From assembly GCF_023218175.1 (NCBI RefSeq), contig NZ_JALPTH010000002.1, positions 357,051-421,050 of the forward strand: a stretch of 64,000 nt of DNA. The letters are read 5' to 3'. A program made the position numbers and the translations under genes. Position 1 is the stretch's first letter. Each line of letters opens with the position of its first letter. The notes below the pieces were generated by a model. It ran no database searches. It saw only the letters and a list, made by a program, of their open reading frames with translations, and was not told the DNA's origin. Positions 1 to 9,568 of this stretch are shown here, piece after piece. Origin of the DNA: Streptomyces lichenis (lineage in GTDB: Bacteria; Actinomycetota; Actinomycetes; Streptomycetales; Streptomycetaceae).

Positions 1-253
1 TCTGCATTCCTTTGTACAGCGGAAGGCGTCCCCCGGTGAAGCCCAGCCAATTGCGTCCGCGTGTCCGGCGGCAATGGCCGGGCGCTTTCTTTTCCCGGAT
101 TTTCCCGCCGGGGCGATCACCGGGCCGGCCGCGGCGGCGGCGATCTTGCCGGAGGTGCCGCGTTTGGAGGGACCTCCAATCCTCTACCCGCGTAGAAATT
201 GGAGACAGGTACGCTGAGGGAACCGCCCACGCAACACACCACCGGGAGTGCCA
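1..253. promoter_or_regulatory. Upstream region of purSQL
   Basis: No gene is supported here; the reading frames through it are GC-driven. A hyphenated inverted repeat (TTGGAGG, GA, CCTCCAA) at 164-179 lies about 75 bases before purS and could be an operator or part of a leader hairpin. The purS ribosome site GGGAG is at 244-248. No clear -10 was identified. Confidence 0.4.
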
Positions 254-499
254 GTGGCACGCGTCGTAGTCGACGTCATGCTCAAGCCGGAGATCCTCGA
301 CCCGCAGGGACAGGCGGTGCAGCGTGCACTGCCCCGTCTCGGTTTCGACGGGATCGCCGACGTCCGCCAGGGGAAGCGCTTCGAACTGGATGTGGAGGGG
401 CCGGTCGACGAGGCCGCCCTCGCCCGCATCCACGAGATGGCCGAGACCTTCCTTGCCAACACCGTCATCGAGGACTTCGTCGTGAAGGTGGAGTCGTGA
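254..499 (+). CDS. purS: Phosphoribosylformylglycinamidine synthase subunit PurS
   Basis: Small subunit of the three-part FGAM synthase that converts FGAR, ATP and glutamine to FGAM in cytosolic purine synthesis. PurS holds PurL and PurQ together and helps channel ammonia. The 81-residue product starts [13 protein letters not shown] and matches the usual PurS length of about 80-85 residues, with the conserved segment [18 protein letters not shown] chose GTG at 254 over the in-frame GTG at 248 because GGGAG at 244-248 then sits five bases upstream. Its stop overlaps the purQ start (GTGA), which implies translational coupling. The order purS-purQ-purL is the standard actinobacterial arrangement. 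Confidence 0.96.
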   Translation: MARVVVDVMLKPEILDPQGQAVQRALPRLGFDGIADVRQGKRFELDVEGPVDEAALARIHEMAETFLANTVIEDFVVKVES

Positions 500-1176
500 C
501 CTCGCGTATCGGCGTCGTCACGTTCCCCGGCACCCTGGACGACCGGGACGCGCTGCGGGCCGCCCGGCTCGCGGGCGCCGAGCCGGTACCGCTGTGGCAC
601 CGCGACAAGGACCTGCACCAGGTCGACGCGGTGGTGCTGGCGGGTGGCTTCTCCTACGGCGACTACCTCCGCGCCGGTGCCATCTCGCGCTTCTCGCCGG
701 TGATGGAGACCGTCATCGAGCAGGCGAAGGCGGGCCTTCCGGTCCTCGGCATCTGCAACGGCTTCCAGATCCTCACCGAGGCCCATCTGCTGCCCGGGGC
801 GATGCTCCAGAACGACCATCTGCATTTCGTCTGCCGCGAGCAGCGGCTGCGGGTGGAGAACGCCGCGACCGCCTGGACCGCCGACTTCGCGCAGGGCCAG
901 GAGATCTCCATCCCGCTGAAGAACATGGACGGCCGGTACGTCGCCGACGAGCGGACGCTGGACGAGCTGGAGGCCGAGGGCCGGGTGGCGTTTCGCTACC
1001 TGGACGGCAACCCCAACGGCTCGCTGCGGGACATCGCCGGCATCACCAACGCCGCGGGCAATGTCGTCGGTCTGATGCCGCACCCCGAGCACGCGGTGGA
1101 GCCGCTGATCGGTACCGGCGGCACCGACGGCCTCGGTTTCTTCACCTCGATCCTCAAGAAGTTGGTCAGCGCCTGA
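496..1176 (+). CDS. purQ: Phosphoribosylformylglycinamidine synthase subunit PurQ (glutaminase)
   Basis: Class I glutamine amidotransferase subunit that releases ammonia from glutamine for PurL. At 226 residues it has the normal length. The nucleophile elbow VLGICNGFQ places the catalytic Cys near residue 87, and PHPEHA near the C terminus supplies the His-x-Glu of the triad. The early [12 protein letters not shown] is typical of PurQ. The GTG start overlaps the purS stop by four bases, and the TGATG at its end overlaps the purL start, so purS, purQ and purL are almost certainly one coupled operon. Nothing odd is seen. Confidence 0.97.
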   Translation: MTSRIGVVTFPGTLDDRDALRAARLAGAEPVPLWHRDKDLHQVDAVVLAGGFSYGDYLRAGAISRFSPVMETVIEQAKAGLPVLGICNGFQILTEAHLLPGAMLQNDHLHFVCREQRLRVENAATAWTADFAQGQEISIPLKNMDGRYVADERTLDELEAEGRVAFRYLDGNPNGSLRDIAGITNAAGNVVGLMPHPEHAVEPLIGTGGTDGLGFFTSILKKLVSA

Positions 1177-3425
1177 TGACCCTGGACACCGTCAAGCACG
1201 CCGGTGAGACCCCGGACACCGAGCAGCCCTGGTCCGAACTGGGCCTGAAGCAGGACGAGTACGCGCGGATCCGGGAGATCCTCGGCCGCCGGCCCACCGG
1301 TGCCGAGCTCGCCATGTACTCGGTGATGTGGTCCGAGCACTGCTCCTACAAGAGCAGCAAGGTCCATCTGAAGCAGTTCGGCGAGAAGGTCCCGGCCAAC
1401 GACGCCATGCTCGTCGGCATCGGCGAGAACGCCGGCGTGGTGGACGTCGGCCAGGGGTACGCGGTGACCTTCAAGGTCGAGTCGCACAACCACCCCTCCT
1501 ACATCGAGCCCTACCAGGGTGCGGCCACCGGTGTCGGCGGCATCGTCCGCGACATCCTGGCCATGGGCGCCCGGCCGGTCGCGGTGGTGGACCCGCTGCG
1601 CTTCGGCGCCGCCGACCACCCCGACACCAAGCGGGTGCTGCCCGGCGTGGTGGCCGGCATCGGCGGCTACGGCAACTGCCTGGGCCTGCCGAACATCGGC
1701 GGCGAGGTCGTCTTCGACTCCTGCTACCAGGGCAACCCGCTGGTCAACGCCGGCTGCATCGGTGTGATGAAGCACGAGGACATCCACCTGGCCAAGGCCT
1801 CCGGCCCGGGCAACAAGGTCATCCTCTACGGCGCCCGCACCGGCGGCGACGGCATCGGCGGCGTCTCGGTCCTGGCCTCCGAGACCTTCGATGACACGAA
1901 GCCGACGAAGCGCCCGGCGGTCCAGGTCGGCGACCCGTTCCAGGAGAAGCTGCTCATCGAGTGCACCCTGGAGATCTTCGCCGAGAAGCTGGTGGCCGGT
2001 ATCCAGGACCTCGGCGGCGCCGGGTTGTCCTGCGCCACCAGCGAGCTGGCCTCGGCCGGTACCGGTGGTATGCGGGTGGAGCTGGACACCGTGCCGCTGC
2101 GTGATGCCACGCTCTCGCCGGAGGAGATCCTCATGAGCGAGTCGCAGGAGCGGATGTGCGCGATCGTGGAGCCGCAGCACGTGGAGCGCTTCATGGCGAT
2201 CTGCGAGAAGTGGGATGTGATCGCCACCGTCATCGGTGAGGTGACCGACGGCGAGCGGCTGGAGATCTTCTGGCACGGCGAGCAGATCGTGGACGTGCCC
2301 CCGGGCACCGTCGCCCACGAGGGCCCCACCTACCACCGCCCCTACGCCCGCCCCTCTTGGCAGGACGCGCTCCAGGCGGACGACGCGGGCGCGCTGCCCC
2401 GCCCGGCGGACGGCGCCGAGCTCAAGGACCAGGTCCTGAGGCTCGTATCGTCGCCCAATCAGGCGTCCAAGGCGTGGATCACCGACCAGTACGACCGCTT
2501 CGTGCAGGGCAACACGGTGCTGGCGCAGCCGGAGGACTCCGGCATGATCCGCATCGACGAGGAGACCAACCTCGGCGTCGCCATCGCCACAGACGGCAAC
2601 GGGCGGTACGCCAAGCTCGACCCGTACACCGGCGCGCAGTTGGCGCTCGCCGAGGCCTACCGGAACGTGGCCGCCTCCGGCGCCAAGCCGCTGGCCATCT
2701 CCGACTGCCTCAACTTCGGCTCGCCCGAGGACCCGGCGGTGATGTGGCAGTTCGCCGAGGCCACCCGCGGACTGGCGGACGGCTGCCTGGCCCTGGGCAC
2801 CCCGGTGACCGGCGGCAATGTCTCGCTCTACAACCAGACCGGTGATACCGCGATCCACCCCACCCCGGTGGTCGCCGTCCTCGGGGTGATCGACGACGTC
2901 AACCGCCGCACCCCCATCGCCTTCGCCCAGGAGGGCCAGCTCCTCTACCTCCTGGGCGACACCCGCGAGGAGTTCGGCGGCTCGGCCTGGTCCGAGGTCA
3001 TCCACGGCCACCTGGGCGGACTGCCGCCCACGGTGGACCTGGACCGCGAAAAGCTCCTCGGCGAGATCCTGATCTCCGCCTCCCGCGACGGCATGATCGA
3101 CGCCGCGCACGACCTCTCCGACGGCGGCCTGATCCAGGCCATCACCGAGTCCTGCCTGCGCGGCGGCAAGGGCGCCCGACTCATCGTCCCGGACGGCCTG
3201 GACGCCTTCACCTTCCTGTTCAGCGAGTCGGCCGGCCGCGCCGTGGTCTCCATCCCCCGCAGCGAAGAACTCCGCTTCACCGACATGTGCGGCGCCCGCG
3301 GCCTGCCCGCCACCCGCATCGGCGTAGTGGACGGCCAAGAGCTCGACGTGCAGGGTCAGTTCGCCGTCACCCTGACCGAGCTGCGCACCGCACACGAGGG
3401 GACCATCGCCGGTCTGCTCGCCTGA
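1176..3425 (+). CDS. purL: Phosphoribosylformylglycinamidine synthase subunit PurL
   Basis: Synthetase subunit of FGAM synthase (small PurL type, an ATP-grasp-unrelated AIR synthase-fold enzyme related to PurM). At 749 residues it matches the family. Visible signatures are [12 protein letters not shown] near residue 50, [25 protein letters not shown], the second-half [11 protein letters not shown] and the C-terminal AHDLSDGGL loop. The ATG at 1176 lies inside the purQ stop (TGATG), so no separate ribosome site is needed. A strong hairpin directly downstream ends the operon. Confidence 0.97.
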   Translation: MTLDTVKHAGETPDTEQPWSELGLKQDEYARIREILGRRPTGAELAMYSVMWSEHCSYKSSKVHLKQFGEKVPANDAMLVGIGENAGVVDVGQGYAVTFKVESHNHPSYIEPYQGAATGVGGIVRDILAMGARPVAVVDPLRFGAADHPDTKRVLPGVVAGIGGYGNCLGLPNIGGEVVFDSCYQGNPLVNAGCIGVMKHEDIHLAKASGPGNKVILYGARTGGDGIGGVSVLASETFDDTKPTKRPAVQVGDPFQEKLLIECTLEIFAEKLVAGIQDLGGAGLSCATSELASAGTGGMRVELDTVPLRDATLSPEEILMSESQERMCAIVEPQHVERFMAICEKWDVIATVIGEVTDGERLEIFWHGEQIVDVPPGTVAHEGPTYHRPYARPSWQDALQADDAGALPRPADGAELKDQVLRLVSSPNQASKAWITDQYDRFVQGNTVLAQPEDSGMIRIDEETNLGVAIATDGNGRYAKLDPYTGAQLALAEAYRNVAASGAKPLAISDCLNFGSPEDPAVMWQFAEATRGLADGCLALGTPVTGGNVSLYNQTGDTAIHPTPVVAVLGVIDDVNRRTPIAFAQEGQLLYLLGDTREEFGGSAWSEVIHGHLGGLPPTVDLDREKLLGEILISASRDGMIDAAHDLSDGGLIQAITESCLRGGKGARLIVPDGLDAFTFLFSESAGRAVVSIPRSEELRFTDMCGARGLPATRIGVVDGQELDVQGQFAVTLTELRTAHEGTIAGLLA

Positions 3426-3443
3426 CCGCGCGTGCGCACCACC

Positions 3444-3486
3444 GAGGCCCCCGGCCGGTACGGGACACCGTCCGGCCGGGGGCCTC
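3444..3486 (+). terminator. Terminator hairpin after purL
   Basis: Perfect 15-bp stem (GAGGCCCCCGGCCGG at 3444-3458 pairing with 3472-3486) and a 13-base loop, 18 bases after the purL stop. There is no U-tract, as is common for Streptomyces terminators. Confidence 0.75.
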
Positions 3487-3535
3487 GCCCTACGCGGCGC
3501 GCCCGTGGCGCCGGTCGACCACAGGGGGAAGCGCC

Positions 3536-4417
3536 ATGTCCGCACCAGGCCACCGCACCTCCGGGCTGACCTGGGCCATCCGGCTGCTCTGGGCGCTGTT
3601 CCTCGCCCAGGTGGCGGCCTCGCTCCTGGTCGACCGGCTGCCCTACCCGTACGCGCTGGGCTGGCTGCCCGTCGCCCTGGCCGGGCTGCTGGCGGTGGTA
3701 CGGCTCCGCCGCGACCGCCGCGTCCTGGTCGACCAGGCACCGCCCGCCGTGGAGACCCTGCCGGCGGTCACCGGCACCTGGACGGCGATGAACAGCCCCG
3801 CGGACCGGGTGCCCAGCCACCACACGCACCGCTACGCCCAGACCTTCGCCATCGACATCGTGGCCGAGGGCCCGGACGGGCGGCCCCGCCCCGCGTTCGC
3901 CTGGTTCTGGCCCCCCGCCCGCCGCAACGAGGCCTTTCCGGCCTTCGGCGCGCCGATCCTCGCGGTGGCCGACGCCACCGTGGTCGCCGCGCGGGACGGT
4001 GCCCGTGACCATCTCAGCCGCGGCTCGCTGCCGGGGCTGCTGTACCTGCTGCTGATCGAGTCCCTGGGCCGGACCCTGGGCGGCTTCCCCGCCGTCTTCG
4101 GTAACCATGTCGTGCTGGACCTCGGCGGCGGTACGTACGCGGCCTACGCGCATCTGCGCCGGGGCAGCGTCGCCGTCCGGCCCGGCGAGCGGGTCGCGGC
4201 CGGGCAGCAGATCGGGCGCTGCGGGAACTCCGGCAACTCCACCGAGCCGCATCTGCACATCCAGCTGATGGACGGCCCGGACGCCCGTACCGCGCACGGC
4301 GTCCCCTTCACCTGGCACGGCCTCGGCGTCCCCAAGAACGGCGCGCGCTTCACCGCCCCCGCGCCGGAGCAGCACGGCCGCCCCGGCGCCGGAGAGCAGG
4401 CCGACCGTCCCGGTTGA
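3536..4417 (+). CDS. M23-family peptidase with N-terminal membrane segments
   Basis: Likely cell-wall (LytM-type) endopeptidase or a non-hydrolytic relative at the membrane. The 293-residue product has two hydrophobic stretches at about residues 12-32 and 38-55, then a Duplicated-hybrid/M23 fold: HHTHRYAQTFAIDI carries the first zinc-ligand region and NSTEPHLHIQLMD the H-x-H ligand. A long insert (PAFAWFWPPARRNEAFPAFG) separates parts of the domain. The ATG follows AGGGGGAA with good spacing. It lies between the purSQL terminator and the next gene. The C-terminal tail is Pro/Gly-rich and its last 41 bases are tandemly duplicated past the stop codon. Substrate is unknown. Confidence 0.8.
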   Translation: MSAPGHRTSGLTWAIRLLWALFLAQVAASLLVDRLPYPYALGWLPVALAGLLAVVRLRRDRRVLVDQAPPAVETLPAVTGTWTAMNSPADRVPSHHTHRYAQTFAIDIVAEGPDGRPRPAFAWFWPPARRNEAFPAFGAPILAVADATVVAARDGARDHLSRGSLPGLLYLLLIESLGRTLGGFPAVFGNHVVLDLGGGTYAAYAHLRRGSVAVRPGERVAAGQQIGRCGNSGNSTEPHLHIQLMDGPDARTAHGVPFTWHGLGVPKNGARFTAPAPEQHGRPGAGEQADRPG

Positions 4418-4458
4418 GCCGCCCCGGCGCCGGAGAGCAGACCGACCACCCCGGGTGA
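4377..4458 (+). repeat. 41-bp tandem duplication across the M23 stop codon
   Basis: Bases 4377-4417 and 4418-4458 are two head-to-tail copies with only a few mismatches, both beginning GCCGCCCCGGCGCCGGAGAG and both ending in TGA. The first copy encodes the last residues of the peptidase; the second is untranslated. A third copy starts and stops after six bases. Confidence 0.8.
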
Positions 4459-4515
4459 GCCGCCTCAGTGCGGGAACCGCACCGTGTGAACCTCCGCCCC
4501 CGCTACCCTCGCTCC

Positions 4516-5325
4516 ATGCCGCCCACCGCCCGCAAGCGCACCCGCAGTTACGACCCGGCCCGGATCCGCGCCGCCGTGCTCGCCCAGTTCGACCACGTAC
4601 GGGCCGCGGTGCTCGGCCTCACTCCGGAGCAGCTGGCGCTGCCCACCCGGCTGGGGGCATGGACGGTGCTGGAGCTGGCGGCGCACATCACCATGGCGGT
4701 GCGCTCGGTGACCCGGGGCGTGGCCGCGCCCGCCCCCGCCACCCGGGACCTGGCCCTGCACCAGTGGCCGCTGGCCACCCGCCGGTTCGCGGCCGATGTG
4801 GACCATGACACCCGCGAGATCGCCGAGGCCGCCGCGGACGGGCCCGAGGCCTTGGCCGCGCTCTACGAGGAGACCCGGCGGGAGCTGGCCGCGGCCCTGG
4901 CGGACACCCCCGGCGAGCGGCTGATCACCACCCGGTTCGGCGGGGTGCGGCTCGACGACTTCCTGGTCACCCGGACCGTCGAACTCACCGTGCACACCGA
5001 CGACCTGAACACCGCGACCGGGCTGGAGATCCCGTACGACCGCCAGGCGCTCGCCGCCTGCGTCCGGCTGCTGGCCGACACCCTGGCCACCTCCGCCCCC
5101 GGCGGCTCGGTCGAGGTGCGGATCCCGCCCTTCGCGGTGGTGCAGTGCGTCGAGGGCCCCCGGCACACCCGCGGCACCCCGCCCAACGTGGTCGAGACCG
5201 ATCCGCTGACCTGGGTACGGCTCGCCACCGGCCGTACGGAGTGGGGCGCCGCCCTCGCCGAGGCCCGGGTGCACGCCAGCGGCGAGCGCGCCGACCTCTC
5301 CGCCCGCCTCCCCCTGCTCGGCTGA
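4516..5325 (+). CDS. Maleylpyruvate isomerase / mycothiol-dependent DinB-like protein (sterol-carrier-type family)
   Basis: Cytosolic protein of 269 residues with an N-terminal DinB/MDMPI-like four-helix region. LGAWTVLELAAHITMAVRS near residues 53-72 is the family signature, with the helix-2 His, and ELTVHTDDL near residue 160 supplies the conserved H-x-x-D. The C-terminal 90 residues resemble the small sterol-carrier-like domain found in these proteins. The family includes mycothiol-dependent maleylpyruvate isomerase, but most Streptomyces members have no assigned substrate. I used ATG 4516; upstream in-frame codons lack support. Genes of this type sit at this place near purF in other Streptomyces, as I recall. 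Confidence 0.75.
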   Translation: MPPTARKRTRSYDPARIRAAVLAQFDHVRAAVLGLTPEQLALPTRLGAWTVLELAAHITMAVRSVTRGVAAPAPATRDLALHQWPLATRRFAADVDHDTREIAEAAADGPEALAALYEETRRELAAALADTPGERLITTRFGGVRLDDFLVTRTVELTVHTDDLNTATGLEIPYDRQALAACVRLLADTLATSAPGGSVEVRIPPFAVVQCVEGPRHTRGTPPNVVETDPLTWVRLATGRTEWGAALAEARVHASGERADLSARLPLLG

Positions 5326-5381
5326 CCCACGCGGATCCCCGCCCGGTGGAACCGGAACGCGATGGCGTCCGTCACAACGGC

Positions 5382-6233
5382 ATGCGGAACACGACTGCGC
5401 AAGCGAAGAAGAAGCACGTCACGGCAGGCGCCGCCGCGGCGCTCGTCCCGCTGCTGGCCCTCACCGCGGCCGCCTGCGGAACCGAGGGCGGCGGTACGGG
5501 CAGCGGCTCGGTGCAGCCCGCCCCCGCGCCCAAGGTGGCCGGCGTCCACTGGGCGGTGCAGAGCGTGACGGTGGACGGCAAGAAGAGCGGCCCGCCCGCC
5601 GAGGGCGCCCATCTCACCATCGAGAAGGGCCGGGCCTCCGGCTCCCTCGGCTGCAACGGCTTCAGCGCCAAGGCCGAGGTGAAGGGCGACACGGTCACCG
5701 TCTCCGAGCGCACCAGCACGGAGAAGGCCTGCCCGGGCCCGGCCTCGGACTTCGAGGCGGCGCTCTCCGACGCGTTCACCGGCAAGCTCACCGCGAAGAG
5801 CGAGAAGGGCGGCGCCCTCACCCTCACCGGCGCGGACGGCAAGACCATCCGGCTCGCCGAGCAGCCGGCGACCCCGCTGGAGGGCACCGACTGGACGGTG
5901 GAGTCCCTGGTCAAGGGCGAGACCACCGCCTCCCTGCCCAAGGGCACCGAGGCCAAGGCCACCATGGTCTTCGGCAAGGACGGCTCGCTCCGCGGCAACC
6001 TGGGCTGCAACAGCTTCTCCACCACGGTGAAGAAGTCCGGCGCCACGCTGGCCTTCGACCGGGTCACCAGCACCCGCAAGCTGTGCGCCGGCCCGGAGAT
6101 GGAGCTGGAGCGCGCGCTGACCAAGACCCTGGAGGGCGGCAAGGCCACCTACGGGGTCGAGAACCGCACCCTGACCGTCACCGCCGCCGACGGCACCGGC
6201 TTCACGGCCCAGGCGGCCGCCGCCGCGAAGTAG
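5382..6233 (+). CDS. META-domain lipoprotein (two META/HslJ domains)
   Basis: Secreted lipoprotein of 283 residues. The N terminus is a signal peptide with basic residues (KKK), a hydrophobic core and a lipobox ending in TAAAC near residue 32. Two META domains follow at roughly residues 55-155 and 165-275. Each has the pattern W-x-V-x-S(L/V), GSLGCNGF/GNLGCNSF and a late paired Cys (KACPG / KLCAG), suggesting a structural cysteine in each repeat. HslJ-like META proteins are linked to stress or antibiotic resistance in Gram-negatives, but no role is established here. ATG 5382 gives the best signal peptide; an upstream GTG at 5346 is possible. Confidence 0.82.
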   Translation: MRNTTAQAKKKHVTAGAAAALVPLLALTAAACGTEGGGTGSGSVQPAPAPKVAGVHWAVQSVTVDGKKSGPPAEGAHLTIEKGRASGSLGCNGFSAKAEVKGDTVTVSERTSTEKACPGPASDFEAALSDAFTGKLTAKSEKGGALTLTGADGKTIRLAEQPATPLEGTDWTVESLVKGETTASLPKGTEAKATMVFGKDGSLRGNLGCNSFSTTVKKSGATLAFDRVTSTRKLCAGPEMELERALTKTLEGGKATYGVENRTLTVTAADGTGFTAQAAAAAK

Positions 6234-6557
6234 CGCGCACCGGGACACGGGGCCGCCGGCCGGTGCGGGCGGGCGGCCCCGACCGGTGCCCCCGGGGACT
6301 CGCTACGGGCCTCGGGCGCCGGGTCCACCCGCCCCCTGCGACGAGGCCTGGGCGCCGGGTCCACCCGCCCCGTACCGGCCCCCGCCGTGACCCGCGGCCG
6401 CCGTCCCCGCTGCGAGGTCCGTCACACCCGGTGGGCCGCCCCCGCGCCGTAACGCGCCTGCTCAGCGGGGTGGGAGCGGTGGCGGAGGTGCCGCGGACCG
6501 GTCCCGAACCCCGTCCCCAATTCGGACCAGTGGTCGATCTCGCCTACACTCGGTGGC
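6234..6557. other. Intergenic region before purF
   Basis: No coding signal of its own. It contains an imperfect direct repeat, with GGCGCCGGGTCCACCCGCCC at 6318-6337 recurring in TGGGCGCCGGGTCCACCCGC at 6349-6368, plus GC-rich spacer sequence. The purF promoter is at the right-hand end. Confidence 0.5.
6545..6557 (+). promoter_or_regulatory. Probable leaderless promoter of purF
   Basis: TACACT at 6545-6550 fits a -10 box and ends seven bases before the purF GTG, so the transcript would begin at or next to the start codon. No Shine-Dalgarno sequence precedes the GTG, which supports leaderless translation, a common mode in Streptomyces. The -35 is not clear. Confidence 0.55.
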
Positions 6558-8084
6558 GTGCCACGTGGTGACGGTCGACTCAATCACGATCTGCTTCCCG
6601 GCGAGAAGGGTCCCCAGGACGCCTGCGGCGTCTTCGGAGTCTGGGCCCCAGGTGAAGAGGTCGCAAAGCTGACGTACTTCGGGCTCTACGCCCTCCAACA
6701 CCGAGGCCAGGAATCCGCGGGAATCGCGGTCGGCAACGGCTCCCAGATCCTCGTCTTCAAGGACATGGGACTGGTCTCCCAGGTCTTCGACGAAACCTCT
6801 CTCGGCTCCCTCCAGGGCCATATCGCGGTGGGCCACGCCCGCTACTCGACCACCGGTGCCTCCGTGTGGGAGAACGCGCAGCCGACGTTCCGGGCCACCG
6901 CCCACGGCTCCATCGCGCTCGGCCACAACGGCAACCTGGTCAACACGGCCCAGCTCGCCGAGATGGTCGCCGACCTCCCCAAGCAGGACGGCCGTGCCAC
7001 CCAGGTGGCGGCCACCAACGACACCGACCTGGTCACGGCCCTGCTGGCCGGGCAGGTCGACGAGGACGGCAAGCCGCTCACCGTCGAGCAGGCCGCCGCG
7101 AAGGTCCTCCCCGAGGTCCGGGGCGCCTTCTCCCTCGTCTTCATGGACGAGCACACCCTCTACGCCGCCCGCGACCCGCAGGGCATCCGCCCGCTGGTGC
7201 TGGGCCGGCTGGAGCGCGGCTGGGTGGTCGCCTCGGAGTCCGCCGCCCTCGACATCTGCGGCGCCGCGTATGTCCGCGAGGTCGAGCCCGGCGAGATGAT
7301 CGCCATCGACGAGAACGGCATCCGCACCTCCCGATTCGCGGAAGCGAAGCCCAAGGGCTGTGTCTTCGAGTACGTGTACCTGGCCCGCCCCGACACCGAC
7401 ATCGCCGGGCGGAACGTCTACCTCTCGCGCGTCGAGATGGGCCGCCGCCTCGCCAAGGAGGCCCCGGCCGAGGCCGACCTGGTGATAGCGACCCCGGAGT
7501 CCGGCACCCCCGCCGCCATCGGCTACGCGGAGGCCAGCGGCATCCCGTTCGGCGCCGGACTGGTCAAGAACGCCTACGTCGGCCGGACCTTCATCCAGCC
7601 CTCGCAGACCATCCGCCAGCTCGGCATCCGCCTCAAGCTCAACCCGCTCAAGGAAGTCATCAAGGGCAAGCGGCTGGTCGTGGTGGACGACTCCATCGTC
7701 CGCGGCAACACCCAGCGCGCCCTGGTGCGGATGCTCCGCGAGGCCGGCGCCGCCGAGGTCCACATCCGGATCTCCTCCCCGCCGGTGAAGTGGCCCTGCT
7801 TCTTCGGCATCGACTTCGCCACCCGCGCCGAACTGATCGCCAACGGCATGACCGTGGACGAGATCGGCACCTCGCTGGGCGCCGACTCCCTGTCGTACAT
7901 CTCCATCGACGGCATGATCGAGGCCACCACCATCGACAAGCCGAAGCTCTGCCGCGCCTGCTTCGACGGCGAGTACCCGATGGAGCTGCCCGACCCCGAG
8001 CTGCTCGGCAAGCAGCTGCTGGAGACCGAGCTGGCCGCGGGCCCGGCCGCCACCGCGGCGACCGACGCCCTGCGCCGCCCCTGA
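6558..8084 (+). CDS. purF: Amidophosphoribosyltransferase
   Basis: First committed step of purine synthesis: PRPP plus glutamine to 5-phosphoribosylamine. The product is 508 residues. A 22-residue propeptide ends before Cys23 (DACGVFGVW), the N-terminal nucleophile exposed by self-cleavage, followed by the Ntn-glutaminase domain (HARYSTTG, GHNGNLVN). The phosphoribosyltransferase half has the PRPP loop VVVDDSIVRGNT near residue 375. Cysteines in CVFEYVYLARPD, WPCFFGID and LCRACFDG fit the Bacillus-type 4Fe-4S cluster ligands. The GTG start is supported by the leaderless promoter. purM follows in the same direction after 68 bases. Confidence 0.97.
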   Translation: MPRGDGRLNHDLLPGEKGPQDACGVFGVWAPGEEVAKLTYFGLYALQHRGQESAGIAVGNGSQILVFKDMGLVSQVFDETSLGSLQGHIAVGHARYSTTGASVWENAQPTFRATAHGSIALGHNGNLVNTAQLAEMVADLPKQDGRATQVAATNDTDLVTALLAGQVDEDGKPLTVEQAAAKVLPEVRGAFSLVFMDEHTLYAARDPQGIRPLVLGRLERGWVVASESAALDICGAAYVREVEPGEMIAIDENGIRTSRFAEAKPKGCVFEYVYLARPDTDIAGRNVYLSRVEMGRRLAKEAPAEADLVIATPESGTPAAIGYAEASGIPFGAGLVKNAYVGRTFIQPSQTIRQLGIRLKLNPLKEVIKGKRLVVVDDSIVRGNTQRALVRMLREAGAAEVHIRISSPPVKWPCFFGIDFATRAELIANGMTVDEIGTSLGADSLSYISIDGMIEATTIDKPKLCRACFDGEYPMELPDPELLGKQLLETELAAGPAATAATDALRRP

Positions 8085-8152
8085 TCCCCGTGCCCGGGCC
8101 CGAGCGACCGCACCGGGCCCGGGGACACCTCCCACACGAAAGTTCCGCAGCC

Positions 8153-9235
8153 ATGTCCTCCCAGGCCACCAGTGCCGCAGGCGGCGCCTCCTACGCGAGC
8201 GCGGGCGTCGACATCGAAGCCGGCGACCGTGCCGTCGAGCTGATGAAGGAGTGGGTGAAGAAGACCCGGCGCCCCGAGGTCCTCGGCGGCATCGGCGGCT
8301 TCGCCGGCCTCTTCGACGCCTCCGCCCTCAAGCGGTACGAGCGGCCGCTGCTGGCCTCCGCCACCGACGGTGTGGGCACCAAGGTGGACATCGCCCGCCG
8401 CCTCGGCGTCTACGACACCATCGGCCACGACCTGGTCGCCATGGTCATGGACGACATCGTGGTCTGCGGTGCCGAGCCGCTGTTCATGACCGACTACATC
8501 TGCGTCGGCAAGGTCCACCCCGAGCGGGTGGCCGCCATCGTCAAGGGCATCGCCGAGGGCTGTGTGCTGGCCGGCTGCGCCCTGGTCGGCGGCGAGACCG
8601 CCGAGCACCCGGGCCTGCTCGGCGAGGACGACTTCGACGTGGCCGGCGCCGGCACCGGTGTGGTCGAGGCCGACCGGCTGCTCGGCCCCGAGCGCATCCG
8701 TACGGGGGACGCGGTCATCGCGATGGCCTCCTCCGGCCTTCACTCCAACGGGTACTCGCTGGTCCGGCACGTGCTGTTCGACCGGGCCGGGATGAACCTG
8801 GAGACCCGGGTCGAGGAGCTGGGACGGACGCTGGGCGAGGAGCTGCTGGAGCCCACCCGGATCTACTCGCTGGACTGCCTGGCGCTCACCCGCACCACCG
8901 AGGTGCACGCCTTCAGCCACATCACCGGCGGCGGCCTGGCCGCCAACCTCGCCCGGGTGGTCCCGGACGGGCTGCACGCGGTCGTCGACCGCTCGACCTG
9001 GGCCCCCGGCGCCGTCTTCGACCTGGTCGGCACCGCCGGTCAGGTGGAGCGGCTGGAGCTGGAGAAGACCCTCAACATGGGCGTCGGCATGATGGCCGTG
9101 GTCCCCGCCGACTCCGTCGACGCCGCCCTGACCACCCTCGCCGACCGGGGCCTGGACGCCTGGGTCGCCGGTGAGATCACCGAGCGCGGCGACCGCACCG
9201 AGGGCGCCGAGCTGACCGGCGACTACGCGAGCTGA
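8153..9235 (+). CDS. purM: Phosphoribosylformylglycinamidine cyclo-ligase (AIR synthase)
   Basis: Closes the imidazole ring: FGAM plus ATP to AIR. The 360-residue protein has the usual N-terminal YASAGVDIEAGDRAVELMK, the ATP-binding LLASATDGVGTKVDIA, DDIVVCGAEPLFMTDYI, and GGETAEHPG, with HITGGGLAANLARV in the C-terminal half. It lies 68 bases after purF and is probably cotranscribed. The start at ATG 8153 is preceded by ACGAAAG, a weak ribosome site. A 16-bp hairpin follows. Confidence 0.97.
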   Translation: MSSQATSAAGGASYASAGVDIEAGDRAVELMKEWVKKTRRPEVLGGIGGFAGLFDASALKRYERPLLASATDGVGTKVDIARRLGVYDTIGHDLVAMVMDDIVVCGAEPLFMTDYICVGKVHPERVAAIVKGIAEGCVLAGCALVGGETAEHPGLLGEDDFDVAGAGTGVVEADRLLGPERIRTGDAVIAMASSGLHSNGYSLVRHVLFDRAGMNLETRVEELGRTLGEELLEPTRIYSLDCLALTRTTEVHAFSHITGGGLAANLARVVPDGLHAVVDRSTWAPGAVFDLVGTAGQVERLELEKTLNMGVGMMAVVPADSVDAALTTLADRGLDAWVAGEITERGDRTEGAELTGDYAS

Positions 9236-9261
9236 CCGCGGAGAAGACCGTGCACAGCGCA

Positions 9262-9296
9262 GAAACCGGTCCGGGGCGGGGCCCCGGACCGGTTTC
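9262..9296. terminator. Bidirectional terminator between purM and the DUF3073 gene
   Basis: A perfect 16-bp stem (GAAACCGGTCCGGGGC at 9262-9277 with its complement at 9281-9296) and a three-base loop sit between two convergent genes. The stem is symmetrical enough to serve both strands. Confidence 0.8.
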
Positions 9297-9310
9297 GAAA
9301 GACGCAGGCG

Positions 9311-9568
9311 TCAAGCGCCGCGACGCTGTTGCGACGACGAGCCGGACTGGTCGTCCTCGTCCTCGTCATCGTCGTTGTACAACTCCGCGTAGCGGGCGTA
9401 CGGGTCGTCTTCCTCGTCGTCATCCTCGAACGGTTCGCCGTTCGGCGGCTGACTCGAAGGTTGTGCGCCCAGCTCGTTGGCCAGGCGGGAGAGGTCCGTC
9501 CCGCCGCTGTTGTACTTCAGCTGGCGGGCGACCTTCGTCTGCTTGGCCTTGGCCCGGCCGCGCCCCAT
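9311..9568 (-). CDS. DUF3073 family protein
   Basis: Small acidic-tailed protein of 85 residues. The N terminus MGRGRAKAKQTKVARQLKYNSGGTDLSRLANELG is a hallmark actinobacterial sequence (DUF3073), basic at first. The second half is a run of Asp/Glu (EDDDEEDDPYARYAELYNDD) followed by a Ser/Gln tail. The strong charge split suggests a nucleic-acid- or ribosome-associated protein, but no function is established. I chose the internal ATG at 9568 rather than the longer frame because family members begin MGRGRAKAKQ. It is convergent with purM. Confidence 0.9.
   Translation of the reverse strand: MGRGRAKAKQTKVARQLKYNSGGTDLSRLANELGAQPSSQPPNGEPFEDDDEEDDPYARYAELYNDDDEDEDDQSGSSSQQRRGA

Noticed and set aside
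996..3740. Very long open frame antisense to purQ and purL
   Set aside because: Arises from high GC and codon bias; composition is Arg/Gly/Ala-rich with no motifs, while the plus strand encodes clear PurQ and PurL.
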